Source: Halopseudomonas pachastrellae (lineage in GTDB: Bacteria > Pseudomonadota > Gammaproteobacteria > Pseudomonadales > Pseudomonadaceae). Taken from it: 64,000 nt of DNA. The notes below the pieces were generated by a model. The model was not told the origin of the DNA, made no database searches, and saw only the letters and a list, made by a program, of their open reading frames with translations. Below are positions 40,141-52,890 of this stretch, piece after piece. Both the position numbers and the translations under genes were made by a program. The stretch's first letter is position 1. Each line of letters opens with the position of its first letter. The DNA lies in the NCBI RefSeq assembly GCF_900114765.1, contig NZ_FOUD01000002.1, positions 62,001 through 126,000 on the forward strand, in the 5' to 3' direction.

Positions 40141-41943
40141 ATGTCCGAACTGCTGATTGACCAACGTAACCTGGCGTTTGAACTGTATGAGGTGCTGGAC
40201 GCCGAGGCGCTGACCCAGCGCCCGCGCTTTGCCGATCACAACCGCGAAACCTTTGACGCGGCCATCGGCACAGCCCGCACCATCGCCGAAAAACTGTTTG
40301 CCCCGCACAACCGCAAGAATGACGAGAACGAGCCCAAGTACGTCAACGGCGCGGCAGAGCTGATCCCGGAAGTCAAACCGGCGGTTGATGCTTTCCTTGA
40401 AGCCGGCTTTCTGAACGCAACCCGCAGCTTCGAGCAGGGCGGCATGCAGATGCCCAACCTGCTGTCGCAGGCCTGCTTTGCGCACTTCCAGTCTGCCAAC
40501 GCCGGGACCTCGTCCTACGCGATGCTGACCATGGGCGCCGCCAACCTGATCGAAAGCTTCGGCACCGAAGAGCAGAAAGAGCGCTACCTGCAGCCGATGA
40601 TCGACGGCCGCTTCTTCGGCACCATGGCGCTGACGGAACCGCATGCGGGCTCCTCGCTGTCCGACATCCGCACCAAGGCCGAACCGGCCGGTGACGGCAC
40701 CTACCGCCTGAAGGGCAACAAGATTTTCATCTCCGCTGGCGATCACCCGCTGTCGGAGAACATCGTGCACATGGTGCTGGCCAAGCTGCCCGACGCGCCG
40801 CCCGGCGTCAAAGGCATCTCGCTGTTTATCGTGCCCAAGTTCCTGGTCAACGACGACGGCTCCCTCGGTGAGCGCAACGACGTGACTCTGGCCGGCCTGT
40901 TCCACAAGATGGGCTGGCGCGGCACTACCTCGACCGCACTGAACTTCGGCGACAAGGACAACTGCGTCGGCTATCTGGTCGGCAAGCCGCACCACGGCCT
41001 GTCGTACATGTTCCAGATGATGAACGAAGCACGTATCGGCGTTGGCATGGGCGCGGTCATGCTCGGCTACGCCGGCTACCTGTACTCACTGAACTACGCC
41101 CGCGAGCGTCCGCAGGGTCGTCTGCCCGACGGCAAGAACCCCAGCGCGCCGCAGGTCTCGATCATCGAGCACGCCGACGTCAAGCGCATGCTGCTGGCGC
41201 AGAAAGCGTATGTTGAGGGCGCGTTTGACTTGGGTCTGTACGCCTCTCGCCTGTTCGACGACACCGAGACGCTGGACACCGAAGAAGAGCGCAAGAGCGC
41301 ACTGCAGCTGCTTGATCTGCTGACACCGATCGTTAAAGCCTGGCCGTCTGACTACTGCCTCAAGGCCAACGAACTGGCGATCCAGATCCTCGGCGGTCAC
41401 GGCTATACCCGTGAGTACCCGGTCGAGCAGTTCTACCGCGACAACCGCCTGAACCCGATCCACGAAGGTACCAACGGCATTCAGTCGCTCGACCTGCTGG
41501 CCCGCAAGGTCACCATGAACGGTGGCGCGGCGCTCAAGCAGCTATCTGGCATCATTCAAAGCTGCTGCAAACGCGCAGCCGATTACAGCGAGCTGAACGA
41601 GCTGCGTGAGCCGCTGGAAAAGCTGCACGCGCACATCGGCAGCGTCACCATGGCCCTCTTGGGCGACATGGGTCAGGGCAGGGTCAACGAAGCACTGGCC
41701 AACTCCGCGCTGTATCTGAAGGCCTTCGGCCACATGGTGATCGGCTGGCGCTGGCTGGAGCAGGCTATCAAGGCGCAGCAGGGCCTGGCTGCCGGCAACC
41801 AAGCCGACACCGCGTTCTATCAGGGCAAGTTGCAGGCCGCCCGCTACTTCCTGCGCTGGGAAGTGCCGTCCTGCCACCACGACCTGAACGTGCTGGAAAA
41901 CCGCGACCTGACCTGTTTCGACATGCAGGACAGCTGGTTCTGA
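40141..41943 (+). CDS. Acyl-CoA dehydrogenase (large ~600-residue type), second paralog
   Basis: Same class as the gene at 30609-32414: 600 residues with ALTEPHAGSSLSDIRTKA, GNKIFISAGDHPLSENI, GGHGYTREYPVEQFYRDNRL and the extra C-terminal domain. GAGGTGA lies before the ATG. Unlike its paralog, no PsrA-type palindrome is visible upstream. It is followed by a strong terminator. Chain-length preference cannot be told from sequence. Confidence 0.93.
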   Translation: MSELLIDQRNLAFELYEVLDAEALTQRPRFADHNRETFDAAIGTARTIAEKLFAPHNRKNDENEPKYVNGAAELIPEVKPAVDAFLEAGFLNATRSFEQGGMQMPNLLSQACFAHFQSANAGTSSYAMLTMGAANLIESFGTEEQKERYLQPMIDGRFFGTMALTEPHAGSSLSDIRTKAEPAGDGTYRLKGNKIFISAGDHPLSENIVHMVLAKLPDAPPGVKGISLFIVPKFLVNDDGSLGERNDVTLAGLFHKMGWRGTTSTALNFGDKDNCVGYLVGKPHHGLSYMFQMMNEARIGVGMGAVMLGYAGYLYSLNYARERPQGRLPDGKNPSAPQVSIIEHADVKRMLLAQKAYVEGAFDLGLYASRLFDDTETLDTEEERKSALQLLDLLTPIVKAWPSDYCLKANELAIQILGGHGYTREYPVEQFYRDNRLNPIHEGTNGIQSLDLLARKVTMNGGAALKQLSGIIQSCCKRAADYSELNELREPLEKLHAHIGSVTMALLGDMGQGRVNEALANSALYLKAFGHMVIGWRWLEQAIKAQQGLAAGNQADTAFYQGKLQAARYFLRWEVPSCHHDLNVLENRDLTCFDMQDSWF

Positions 41944-41977
41944 TCAGCGCGTGACCGCCCCGCCGCTTGCGGCATCT

Positions 41978-42005
41978 CAACAGGCCACCTTCGGGTGGCC
42001 TGTTG
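41978..42005 (+). terminator. Strong hairpin terminator after the second acyl-CoA dehydrogenase
   Basis: Perfect 12-bp stem CAACAGGCCACC / GGTGGCCTGTTG closed by a TTCG tetraloop, followed by CGTTT. Stem and loop are excellent; the T-tract is short. Confidence 0.75.
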
Positions 42006-42119
42006 CGTTTATGGAACCCGCAACCGCCTGCGCGGTCGGCTTTCCAATCCCAGCCGGGAAAGCTAACCTTGGGAAGCGCTGATGTGCCGCGCCTTCTCTA
42101 CCTTGTCAGGAACACCCAT

Positions 42120-45533
<3,414 letters not shown>

Positions 45534-45609
45534 GCGCCGCGAGCCGGCGCTTGCCGGCCAATCGCGACGCCCGGCACAATAGCGCCTCTTCAACCCTGAG
45601 TGTGCTCTC

Positions 45610-46176
45610 ATGCCCAAAGCCGCGGACCTGAAAAAAGGCCATATCGTCCAGATCAACAGCCAGCCCTATATCGTCAGTCAGATTGAGGTCAAAAGCCCCT
45701 CCTCGCGCAGCGGCACTACGCTGTACAAGGTGCGCTTCAATCACGTACAGACCAAGCAGAAGCTCGACCAGAGCTTTACCGGCGACGACGTGCTGACCTT
45801 TATCGACTTCCAGAAGCGCCCAGTGCAGTTTCTCTATCTGGACGCCGACGGCTACACCTTCATGGATAACGAAGACTTTGCTCAGTTCGCCCTGAACGCC
45901 GAGCAACTGGAAGAGCAGTTGCCCTACCTGCACGATGGCATCGAGGGCCTGTATGGCCTGCTGGTCGAAGGCAACCTGGTCGGCATCGAGCTGCCCGCGG
46001 TGGTAGAAATGGCCATCGAAGAAACCCCGCCCGCCATCAAGGGCTCCTCCGCCAGCGCCCGCACCAAGACCGCACGCTTTGCCACCGGCCTGGAAATCCA
46101 GATTCCCGAGTATCTGGAAACCGGCGAAGTGGTGCGCATCAACACCGAGTCCGGCAAATTCATGTCCCGCGCCTAA
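45610..46176 (+). CDS. efpL: Elongation factor P-like protein EfpL (YeiP)
   Basis: EF-P paralog that helps ribosomes past difficult peptide motifs. 188 residues with the three-domain EF-P layout: KOW-like N-domain (KGHIVQINSQPYIV), OB domain and C-terminal OB domain (GLEIQIPEYLETGEVVRINTESG). The loop tip reads SSRSGTT, with Arg where canonical EF-P has the modified Lys/Arg followed by Gly/Pro, as in YeiP. Canonical efp is not in the window. Confidence 0.92.
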   Translation: MPKAADLKKGHIVQINSQPYIVSQIEVKSPSSRSGTTLYKVRFNHVQTKQKLDQSFTGDDVLTFIDFQKRPVQFLYLDADGYTFMDNEDFAQFALNAEQLEEQLPYLHDGIEGLYGLLVEGNLVGIELPAVVEMAIEETPPAIKGSSASARTKTARFATGLEIQIPEYLETGEVVRINTESGKFMSRA

Positions 46177-46188
46177 TCGCCCCCAAAC

Positions 46189-46212
46189 ACCGCTGCATGA
46201 GCCTGCAGCGGT
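46189..46212 (+). terminator. Possible terminator after efpL
   Basis: ACCGCTGCA (46189-46197) pairs with TGCAGCGGT (46204-46212) around 6 nt. A weak T-poor tail (TGCGCTTG) follows. Confidence 0.4.
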
Positions 46213-46280
46213 TGCGCTTGCCTGAACACTGAAACAGAATACGACGAATTTTCATTTTCACGCACCGCAAGCGCCGCGCC

Positions 46281-47420
46281 ATGAACGTCAAACTCTGGTT
46301 TCTGATCCACAAGTGGACCAGCCTGGTCTGTACCCTGTTTCTGCTCATGCTCTGCATCACCGGGTTGCCGCTGATCTTCCACCATGAGCTGGAGCACCTG
46401 CTGGAGGATGAGGTAGCAGCCCCGGCCATGCCGGCCGACACGCCCATGGCCAGCCTCGATGCGCTCAGCCAGAGCGCGCTGGCCGCTCGGCCCGGCGAGG
46501 TTATTCGCTTCATGTTCTGGGACGAGGAAGACCACCCGCATCAGACCTTTGTGTCCCTGGCACCAGCTCAAGACGCCAAAGCCGAGGACGCCCGCACGCT
46601 GGTGCTGGACTCACGGACCGGCGACCTGCTGGACGAGCCCGGCCCGCCCGGCGGCTTTCTGTACATCATGTTCAAGTTGCACGTAGACCTGTTCGCCGGT
46701 CTGCCCGGCATGCTGTTTCTCGGGTTCATGGGGCTGCTGTTTGTCGTCGCCATTATCTCCGGCGTGGTGCTCTACGCTCCCTTTATGCGCAAACTGGACT
46801 TTGGCACCGTGCGCCGTGAGCGCAGCAGCCGCCTGAAGTGGCTCGACCTGCACAACCTGCTTGGCGTGGTCACGCTGGTCTGGGCCTTGGTTGTGGGGCT
46901 GACCGGCGCAATCAACACACTCAGCCCGATCGTGGTCGGGCTGTGGCAGCAGGGCCAGTTGGCGGCAATGACCGCCGACTACGCCGGGCGCCCGGCGCCA
47001 GAGCAAATCGGCTCGGTACAACAGGCGCTGGATACTGCCAGCGCCAACGCCGAAGGCATGCACCTGAGCCTGATCGCCTGGCCCGGCAGCCAGTTCAGCA
47101 GCCCGCACCACTACGGCGTGTTCTTTCGCGGCGATACCCCGTTGACCTCCAGACTGCTGCAGCCGGTGCTGGTGGACGCCAGCGCTGGCCACGCGCTGGA
47201 GCCTGAAGCCCTGCCCTGGTACGTGCAGACCCTGCTGCTGTCGCAACCGCTGCACTTTGGCGATTACGGCGGCATGCCGCTGAAAATCATCTGGGCGCTG
47301 CTGGACATCGTCACTATCGTGGTCCTGATCTCCGGCCTCTATCTGTGGCTGGGGCGTCGCACTAGCGCCGCCCGCCGGGTAGAGGAGATCAACAACGGCG
47401 GACAGGAGGCGCAACCATGA
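46281..47420 (+). CDS. PepSY-associated membrane protein
   Basis: 379 residues with four main hydrophobic segments (about 8-32, 143-170, 196-222, 338-360), the layout of PepSY_TM proteins that often accompany siderophore receptors or iron reduction. WFLIHKWTSLVCTLFLLMLCITGLPLIF and LKWLDLHNLLGVVTLVWALVVGLTGAINTL-like helices carry the conserved His residues thought to bind haem. It overlaps the next small gene by 4 bp. An A/T-rich stretch at 46241-46258 faintly resembles a Fur box, but too weakly to claim. Confidence 0.85.
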   Translation: MNVKLWFLIHKWTSLVCTLFLLMLCITGLPLIFHHELEHLLEDEVAAPAMPADTPMASLDALSQSALAARPGEVIRFMFWDEEDHPHQTFVSLAPAQDAKAEDARTLVLDSRTGDLLDEPGPPGGFLYIMFKLHVDLFAGLPGMLFLGFMGLLFVVAIISGVVLYAPFMRKLDFGTVRRERSSRLKWLDLHNLLGVVTLVWALVVGLTGAINTLSPIVVGLWQQGQLAAMTADYAGRPAPEQIGSVQQALDTASANAEGMHLSLIAWPGSQFSSPHHYGVFFRGDTPLTSRLLQPVLVDASAGHALEPEALPWYVQTLLLSQPLHFGDYGGMPLKIIWALLDIVTIVVLISGLYLWLGRRTSAARRVEEINNGGQEAQP

Positions 47421-47599
47421 ACCGCTCGCGCCGAACGCTCTGGCAGGTTTTTCGCGCCCCGCTGCTGCTGGCCCTGCTCAGCGTGGTTGGGCTGGTGGCC
47501 GCGCTGGTCGGCGACGGCCTGCTGAACCTGCTGTCCTGGCTTACCCTGGGCAGTACGCTGCTGGTGATTGCGTGGTACTGGAGCCGACGCAGCGGTTAA
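47417..47599 (+). CDS. Small two-helix membrane protein coupled to the PepSY gene
   Basis: 60 residues: a basic N-terminus (MNRSRRTLW) and two hydrophobic helices (about 13-32 and 36-55), ending YWSRRSG. The ATGA overlap with the PepSY gene indicates translational coupling, so it is probably a partner subunit. I do not recognise a named family. Confidence 0.7.
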   Translation: MNRSRRTLWQVFRAPLLLALLSVVGLVAALVGDGLLNLLSWLTLGSTLLVIAWYWSRRSG

Positions 47600-47649
47600 A
47601 CTGCTCGCTTTGACCGCCAAGCAATCTGATCACCGACGAGGGAGCCGCC

Positions 47650-48306
47650 ATGTCGCCGCATATCATCGAACCCGCCAGCCCTGCCAGCCGAGCCGTTATC
47701 TGGTTGCACGGCCTGGGCGCCGACTGCTACGACTTTGTCCCGGTGGTCGAGGCACTGCAACTGCCAGACAACCACGGCATTCGCTTTATCTTCCCGCAGG
47801 CACCGACGCGTCCGGTCACCATCAACGGTGGGTTTCCCATGCCCAGCTGGTACGACATCCTCGGCGTGTCGCCCGCCCGCGCCATCAACCAGGCGCAGCT
47901 GGATGAATCCATCGCCCTGGTACGCCAACTGATTGATGAGCAATGTGCCCAGGGCATCGCGCTGGAAAATATCGTGCTGGCGGGGTTCTCCCAGGGCGGC
48001 GCGGTCGTGCTGTGCACCGCCGTCAGCAGCCGGTTGCCGCTGGCCGGCGTCATGGCGCTGTCCACCTACGGGCCAGACCTCGACCAGTTGCTGCAACGTC
48101 ACCCGGTAGAACACCCGCTGTCGCTGTTCCACGCCCACGGCCGCTTCGACGAGGTGCTGCCACTGACCATGGGCCGCGAAGCGCATGACCTGATGCAGGC
48201 CGCCGGGCACCAGACCAGCTGGCATGAGTATGCGATGGCGCACGAGGTCTGCATGCCGGAGATTACCGACATTCGCCAGTGGCTGGTCGCGCAGCTCGGT
48301 CTCTAG
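47650..48306 (+). CDS. Carboxylesterase / phospholipase family (EstB-like)
   Basis: 218-residue alpha/beta hydrolase of the acyl-protein-thioesterase-like carboxylesterase class known from Pseudomonas. [12 protein letters not shown] (oxyanion), nucleophile elbow GFSQGGAV, the acid in [10 protein letters not shown] and the His in MAHEVCMPE make a complete triad. It usually hydrolyses short-chain esters. It is monocistronic, upstream of rhlB. Confidence 0.9.
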   Translation: MSPHIIEPASPASRAVIWLHGLGADCYDFVPVVEALQLPDNHGIRFIFPQAPTRPVTINGGFPMPSWYDILGVSPARAINQAQLDESIALVRQLIDEQCAQGIALENIVLAGFSQGGAVVLCTAVSSRLPLAGVMALSTYGPDLDQLLQRHPVEHPLSLFHAHGRFDEVLPLTMGREAHDLMQAAGHQTSWHEYAMAHEVCMPEITDIRQWLVAQLGL

Positions 48307-48421
48307 CGTCTTTTGCCGTTGGTCCGCCCACCGGCAACTGTTCAAAAAACAACCGCAAGGCTTCGCTATCGCACGGCCTTGCATTACACTGCCTGATCTT
48401 CAATTTCCATGTAGTCGAGAC

Positions 48422-49957
48422 ATGCCTGTGCTCAAAGCGCTGAAAAAGCTGATCAGCAAACCAGAAGAACCGGCCCAGAAGCCGGTCGAGCAGACACCCC
48501 GTCAGGCCCCCGCCACCGCCGCGGCAAAGCCGGACAACGCACCCTCACAAGCCCGCAAGCCGCGCCAGGCAGAGCGCCAGCGACCGGCCAAACCCAAGCC
48601 GGCGCCAGCCAAGCCATGGAGCATCAACGACTTTCAGGTGCCCGCCGCCGAAGGCAAGAGCCGCTTTCACGACTTTCCGCTGCCAGACAGCCTGATGCGC
48701 GCCATTCAGGATCAGGGCTTCAGCTACTGCACGCCGATTCAGGCTGCCGTGCTGGGCAGCACCCTGCGCGGCCACGACGCCATCGGCCGCGCCCAGACCG
48801 GCACCGGCAAGACGGCCGCCTTCTTGGTCTCGACCATCACCCAGCTGCTGGAAACACCACCGCCGGATGAGCGTTTCATGAGCGAGCCCCGCGCGCTGAT
48901 TATCGCGCCCACGCGTGAACTGGTGATGCAGATCGCCAGTGACGCCGAAGGCCTCACCAAGCATTGCCCGCTGAACGTCATGACCTTTGTCGGCGGCATG
49001 GATCTGGACAAGCAGCTCAAGCAGCTCGAACAACGCTATTGCGATATTCTGGTCGCCACCCCGGGCCGCCTGCTGGACTTCTGCAACCGTGGCGAGGTGC
49101 ACCTGGACCTGCTGGAAGTACTGGTACTGGACGAAGCCGACCGCATGCTCGATATGGGCTTTATCCCGCAGGTGCGTCAGATCATCCGCCAGACCCCGCG
49201 CAAGGGCGACCGCCAGACGCTGCTGTTCTCCGCCACCTTCAGCGACGACGTCATGAACCTGGCGCGCCAATGGACAGAGAATCCGGCCGTAGTCGAGATC
49301 GAGCCCGAGCGCCCGGCCTCCGAGAACGTTACCCAGAAGGTCTACGCCGTCAGCAGCGCCGACAAGTACAAGGTCCTCTACAACCTGGTTACCCAGCTGG
49401 AGCTGGACCGCGTGATGGTGTTTGCCAACCGCAAGGACGAAGTACGCCGCGTGCAGGAACGCCTGATGCGCGACGGCATCAACGCCGCGCAATTGTCCGG
49501 CGACGTACCCCAGCAAAAGCGCGTACGCACCCTGGAGAACTTCAAGAGCGGCAAGCTGCAGGTGCTGGTCGCCACCGATGTCGCCGGGCGTGGCATCCAT
49601 ATCGACGGCATCAGCCACGTGGTCAATTACACCCTGCCGGAAGACCCGGAAGACTACGTGCACCGTATCGGCCGTACCGGCCGCGCCGGCGCCAAGGGCA
49701 CGTCCATCAGCCTGGCTGGTGAAGACGACGCCTTCCAGGTACCGCCGATCGAGGAGCTGCTAGGCAGCAAACTTGAGTGCATCCCGCCGGAGGAGCGCTT
49801 CCTCAAGCCGGTGCCGAAGCGCCAGCAAAGCGCCGAGGAAAAGGCCGCCACCGACGCCAATGAAGCCGAACAGGCCGCAGCCGCCGCTGCCGCCCGCCGC
49901 CGCTCCGCTGGCAGCAACAGCCGCCGCGGCGGTGGACGCCCGCAAGGTCGTCACTGA
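48422..49957 (+). CDS. rhlB: DEAD-box RNA helicase RhlB
   Basis: ATP-dependent RNA helicase, commonly part of the RNA degradosome. 511 residues. A Pro/Ala/Lys-rich disordered extension (about 1-70) precedes the core: Q motif, [48 protein letters not shown], then [12 protein letters not shown] and [13 protein letters not shown]. The tail is Ala/Arg/Gly-rich. The ATG at 48422 is used; an in-frame extension to 48224 runs into the esterase gene. Confidence 0.93.
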   Translation: MPVLKALKKLISKPEEPAQKPVEQTPRQAPATAAAKPDNAPSQARKPRQAERQRPAKPKPAPAKPWSINDFQVPAAEGKSRFHDFPLPDSLMRAIQDQGFSYCTPIQAAVLGSTLRGHDAIGRAQTGTGKTAAFLVSTITQLLETPPPDERFMSEPRALIIAPTRELVMQIASDAEGLTKHCPLNVMTFVGGMDLDKQLKQLEQRYCDILVATPGRLLDFCNRGEVHLDLLEVLVLDEADRMLDMGFIPQVRQIIRQTPRKGDRQTLLFSATFSDDVMNLARQWTENPAVVEIEPERPASENVTQKVYAVSSADKYKVLYNLVTQLELDRVMVFANRKDEVRRVQERLMRDGINAAQLSGDVPQQKRVRTLENFKSGKLQVLVATDVAGRGIHIDGISHVVNYTLPEDPEDYVHRIGRTGRAGAKGTSISLAGEDDAFQVPPIEELLGSKLECIPPEERFLKPVPKRQQSAEEKAATDANEAEQAAAAAAARRRSAGSNSRRGGGRPQGRH

Positions 49958-49987
49958 ACCGGAGCACGTGTAAGGACACAGCCGTAG

Positions 49988-50040
49988 GGACACAGCATGC
50001 TGTGTCCGCAGCCCCCTTGCGGACGCGACATGTCGCGTCC
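49988..50040. repeat. Two perfect 20-bp palindromes 13 bp apart
   Basis: GGACACAGCATGCTGTGTCC (49988-50007) and GGACGCGACATGTCGCGTCC (50021-50040) are both exact palindromes sharing the GGAC..GTCC ends. The flanks GTAG and CTGC hint at further symmetry. They lie in the 412-bp gene-free stretch between rhlB and the PhoH-like gene. They could be rhlB transcript 3' ends or a small repeat element. Confidence 0.7.
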
Positions 50041-50093
50041 CTGCGCATATCCGCATAGCGGCCACTGCCAGCCAGAAAGCTGACCATTCGGCC

Positions 50094-50121
50094 AAAAAAA
50101 GCGGCCACTTTTCAGTGACCG
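50094..50121 (-). terminator. Minus-strand intrinsic terminator without an assigned gene
   Basis: On the minus strand: CGGTCACT, GAAA loop, AGTGGCCG (one G-T pair), C, then seven T. The form is textbook, but no minus-strand gene lies upstream of it (50122-50370). It may end an unannotated small RNA. Confidence 0.55.
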
Positions 50122-50208
50122 GGCCAATGACTATATCGCGCCCTTTTACCCCCTGCCCAGCCCCTTTGGTCAATTTCAGGCTTTTTTTATCACATGCGTT
50201 TTCCACGC

Positions 50209-50237
50209 TTGTGAAAGTCATTCTCTTTACGTTATAC
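50209..50237 (+). promoter_or_regulatory. Putative sigma-70 promoter of the PhoH-like gene
   Basis: TTGTGA (50209-50214), 17-bp spacer, TTATAC (50232-50237), about 130 bp upstream of the start codon. Confidence 0.45.
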
Positions 50238-50369
50238 GTCGAACAACCGGCCCACGCTGCAGGGTGATCCCTTGATACCCGACGGTGCTGCGAGCCGGCC
50301 CAGTGGACTGCCAGGCGCAGCCAATGCTGCCTGATACAGTCGCGTCACCGGCACTGCGAGGTACAGCAT

Positions 50370-51752
50370 ATGGAAGCGTGCGGACCGACCGAGCACACCT
50401 TCTACGTTCTTGATACCAACGTCCTGATTCACGACCCCAACGCCCTGCTCAACTTCGAAGAGCACCACGTCATCATCCCGATGACCGTTCTGGAAGAACT
50501 CGACAAGCTAAAATCCGGCAAATCCAGCACCGCAGCAGACTGTCGTCAGGCCATTCGGCTGATCGACAAGACCCTCGGTGACGCACCACCCGACCAGGTA
50601 GAACAAGGCGTCCCCATCGAGCGTGGCAAGCTTGGCCCCAACGGCACCCTCGCCATCCTCATGGACAAAGCCCCCATCCCCGCCCACTGCCTGCCCAACG
50701 ACCTCAACGACAACAAGATTATCAACCAGCTTTGCCAACTGCAGTCACGCTACCCCGACGGCCGTATCGTGCTGGTGTCCAAGGACATCAACATGCGCCT
50801 GAAGGCACGCGCCTGCGGTATCGATGCTGAGGACTACCACACCGACCAGTTGCTGGATGACATTTCCCTGCTGGCCCGTGGTTACCATGAAATCGAAGGC
50901 TCGTTCTGGGATCGCGTCGCCAAGGTCGAAACCCGCCAGTTGACCGGCCAGACCGTGCACGAAGTGCAACTGACCGACAACCTGCCGGCGCTGCACCTCA
51001 ACGACTTCATCATTGATGACCAGGGCTTTATCGGCTGGGTCAAAGCTATCGAAGGCGACAAGCTGACGATCCGCGACCTGCACCAGGAGCCGATGCTGCA
51101 TCAGGAGTGCTGGGGGCTGCGCCCACGCGACATCTTCCAGGCACTGGCGATGTACGCCCTGATGGACCCGGACATCCATCTGGTCAACCTCACCGGCGCC
51201 GCCGGCTCGGGCAAGACCATTCTGGCGCTGGCGGCCGCCATTGAGCAGACCATGGTCACCAAAACCTACCGCCGCATCATCGCCACCCGCAGCACCCAGG
51301 GGCTGGACGAGGACATTGGCTTTTTGCCCGGTACCGAAAAGGAGAAGATGGAGCCCTGGCTCGGCGCGATCACCGATAACCTTGAAGCCCTGCACATGGA
51401 CGACGAGAGCACCCACGGCAGCGTGGAATACATCCTCGACCGCGTGCCGCTGCAGTTCAAATCCCTGAACTACATCCGCGGCCGCAGCTTCCAGCAGAGC
51501 TTCATCCTGATCGATGAAAGCCAGAACCTGACCCCGCACCAGATCAAGACCATCATTACCCGTGCCGGCAACGGCTCCAAGGTGATCTGCCTGGGCAACC
51601 TGGCGCAGATCGATACCCCGTACCTCAACGCCACCAGCTCAGGCCTGACCTATCTGACCGAATGCTTCAAAGACTTTCCCCACGGCGTACACATCCACCT
51701 GCAGGGCGTACCGCGCTCAGCACTGGCTGAATACGCAGAAACACACCTCTGA
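50370..51752 (+). CDS. PIN-domain / PhoH-like ATPase (PhoH2 type)
   Basis: 460 residues. An N-terminal PIN RNase domain (YVLDTNVLIHDPNAL, KDINMRLKARACGIDAEDY) is fused to a PhoH ATPase domain with Walker A GAAGSGKTILA (about residue 275) and Walker B ILIDESQNLTP. PhoH2 proteins couple RNA unwinding and cleavage. GAGGT precedes the ATG at 50370. The stop is followed at once by a GC-rich hairpin and a heptad array. Confidence 0.92.
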   Translation: MEACGPTEHTFYVLDTNVLIHDPNALLNFEEHHVIIPMTVLEELDKLKSGKSSTAADCRQAIRLIDKTLGDAPPDQVEQGVPIERGKLGPNGTLAILMDKAPIPAHCLPNDLNDNKIINQLCQLQSRYPDGRIVLVSKDINMRLKARACGIDAEDYHTDQLLDDISLLARGYHEIEGSFWDRVAKVETRQLTGQTVHEVQLTDNLPALHLNDFIIDDQGFIGWVKAIEGDKLTIRDLHQEPMLHQECWGLRPRDIFQALAMYALMDPDIHLVNLTGAAGSGKTILALAAAIEQTMVTKTYRRIIATRSTQGLDEDIGFLPGTEKEKMEPWLGAITDNLEALHMDDESTHGSVEYILDRVPLQFKSLNYIRGRSFQQSFILIDESQNLTPHQIKTIITRAGNGSKVICLGNLAQIDTPYLNATSSGLTYLTECFKDFPHGVHIHLQGVPRSALAEYAETHL

Positions 51753-51759
51753 CCGGAAC

Positions 51760-51780
51760 GCCCCGGCCACCGGCCGGGGC
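51760..51780 (+). other. GC-rich hairpin after the PhoH-like gene
   Basis: GCCCCGGCC-ACC-GGCCGGGGC, 9-bp perfect stem, 7 bp after the stop. No T-run follows because the heptad array begins directly. Possibly a terminator whose T-tract was displaced by the repeat. Confidence 0.55.
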
Positions 51781-51782
51781 GG

Positions 51783-51967
51783 GCTGGAAGCTGGAAGCTG
51801 GAAGCTGGAAGCTGGAAGCTGGAAGCTGGAAGCTGGAAGCTGGAAGCGCAATCAGATTGGGGCAGCTACATGCTCGTCAAGCCATAACTGCGGAGTACGA
51901 CCAAAAGCCCAACTTCGGAAGCCCCCCGGACTACTTCAAGCTTCTACCTTCGAGCCTCCAGCCCAAA
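51783..51967 (+). repeat. Heptad-phased inverted repeat element, copy C (8 x AAGCTGG)
   Basis: GCTGG then eight AAGCTGG units and AAGC (51783-51847). An 83-bp core (51850-51932) recognisably related to copies A and B follows (AATCAG, GTCAAGCC, AAAAGCC, GGACT). The right units are ACTTCAA, GCTTCTA, CCTTCGA, GCCTCCA, GCCCAAA (51933-51967). The core is more diverged than between A and B. It fills the gap between the PhoH-like gene and yaaA (316 bp). Confidence 0.75.
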
Positions 51968-52068
51968 GCGCCAGCTTTGCACCGATAGCCCCTCTCTATA
52001 CAACCCATTACCCATCGCGCCGTCACTTTCCGTCATAATGCGCGCTCCACGCTGACAGGAGTACGCCC

Positions 52069-52845
52069 ATGCTGATGGTGATTTCCCCCGCCAAGACCCT
52101 TGATTACGACACCCCACCGGTGATCGAGCAGAGCACGCAACCGCGCTTTGTCGAGCACAGCGTTGAGCTGATCGAGGTGCTGCGTGAAAAGTCGCCACAG
52201 GATATCGCCAAGCTGATGTCGCTGTCGGACAAGCTGGCCAGCCTCAACGTGGCGCGCTACGGCAGCTGGGAGCGTGAGAGCACGCCGCAGAACGCCAAAC
52301 AGGCGCTGCTGGCGTTCAAGGGCGATGTGTACACCGGCCTCAATGCCGAAGACTTCAGCACTGATGACTTTGCCTTTGCCCAGCAGCACCTGCGCATGCT
52401 GTCGGGCCTGTACGGCCTGCTGCGCCCGCTGGACCTGATGCAGCCCTACCGGCTGGAAATGGGCACCAAGCTGGCCAACCCGCGCGGCAAGGATCTGTAC
52501 ACCTTCTGGGGCGAGCGCATCAGCCAGTGGTTGAATGAAGACCTGGAAGCCCAGGGCGATCAGGTACTGCTCAACCTCGCCTCGCAGGAATACTTCGGCG
52601 CGGTCAAACCCAAGGCCCTGAACGCACGCGTTATTGATACCGTGTTCAAGGATCAGAAAAACGGGCAGTACAAGATCATCAGCTTCTACGCCAAGAAGGC
52701 CCGTGGCCTGATGGCGCGCTACGTGATCAAGGAACGGCTGCAGGACCCGGAAGGCCTGAAGGATTTCAATCTGGACGGTTATCGCTTTGACGCCGCCAGC
52801 AGCAGCGAGAACCAGCTGGTGTTCCTGCGCGACGAGCAGGCCTGA
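52069..52845 (+). CDS. yaaA: Peroxide-stress protein YaaA (UPF0246)
   Basis: 258 residues. In E. coli YaaA limits free iron during hydrogen peroxide stress, and the fold binds [19 protein letters not shown] at the start, [32 protein letters not shown] centre and [15 protein letters not shown] near the C-terminus are family hallmarks. AGGAG precedes the ATG. Confidence 0.95.
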   Translation: MLMVISPAKTLDYDTPPVIEQSTQPRFVEHSVELIEVLREKSPQDIAKLMSLSDKLASLNVARYGSWERESTPQNAKQALLAFKGDVYTGLNAEDFSTDDFAFAQQHLRMLSGLYGLLRPLDLMQPYRLEMGTKLANPRGKDLYTFWGERISQWLNEDLEAQGDQVLLNLASQEYFGAVKPKALNARVIDTVFKDQKNGQYKIISFYAKKARGLMARYVIKERLQDPEGLKDFNLDGYRFDAASSSENQLVFLRDEQA

Positions 52846-52854
52846 GCAGTCAAT

Positions 52855-52890
52855 AAACAACAACCCCGGCTCAAGCCGGGGTTGTTGTTT
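52855..52890. terminator. Bidirectional terminator overlapping the hydrolase stop codon
   Basis: 16-bp perfect stem AAACAACAACCCCGGC / GCCGGGGTTGTTGTTT with a TCAA loop, A-rich left and T-rich right. The last codons and stop (52871-52873) of the minus-strand hydrolase lie in the loop and right arm, so part of the terminator is coding. Confidence 0.85.

Noticed and set aside
41967-42119. In-frame N-terminal extension of the MscK-type channel
   Set aside because: It crosses a strong terminator and would bury the signal peptide; the start at 42120 is preferred.
46241-46258. A/T-rich sequence upstream of the PepSY gene as a Fur box
   Set aside because: Too few matches to the Fur consensus to claim without a scoring matrix.
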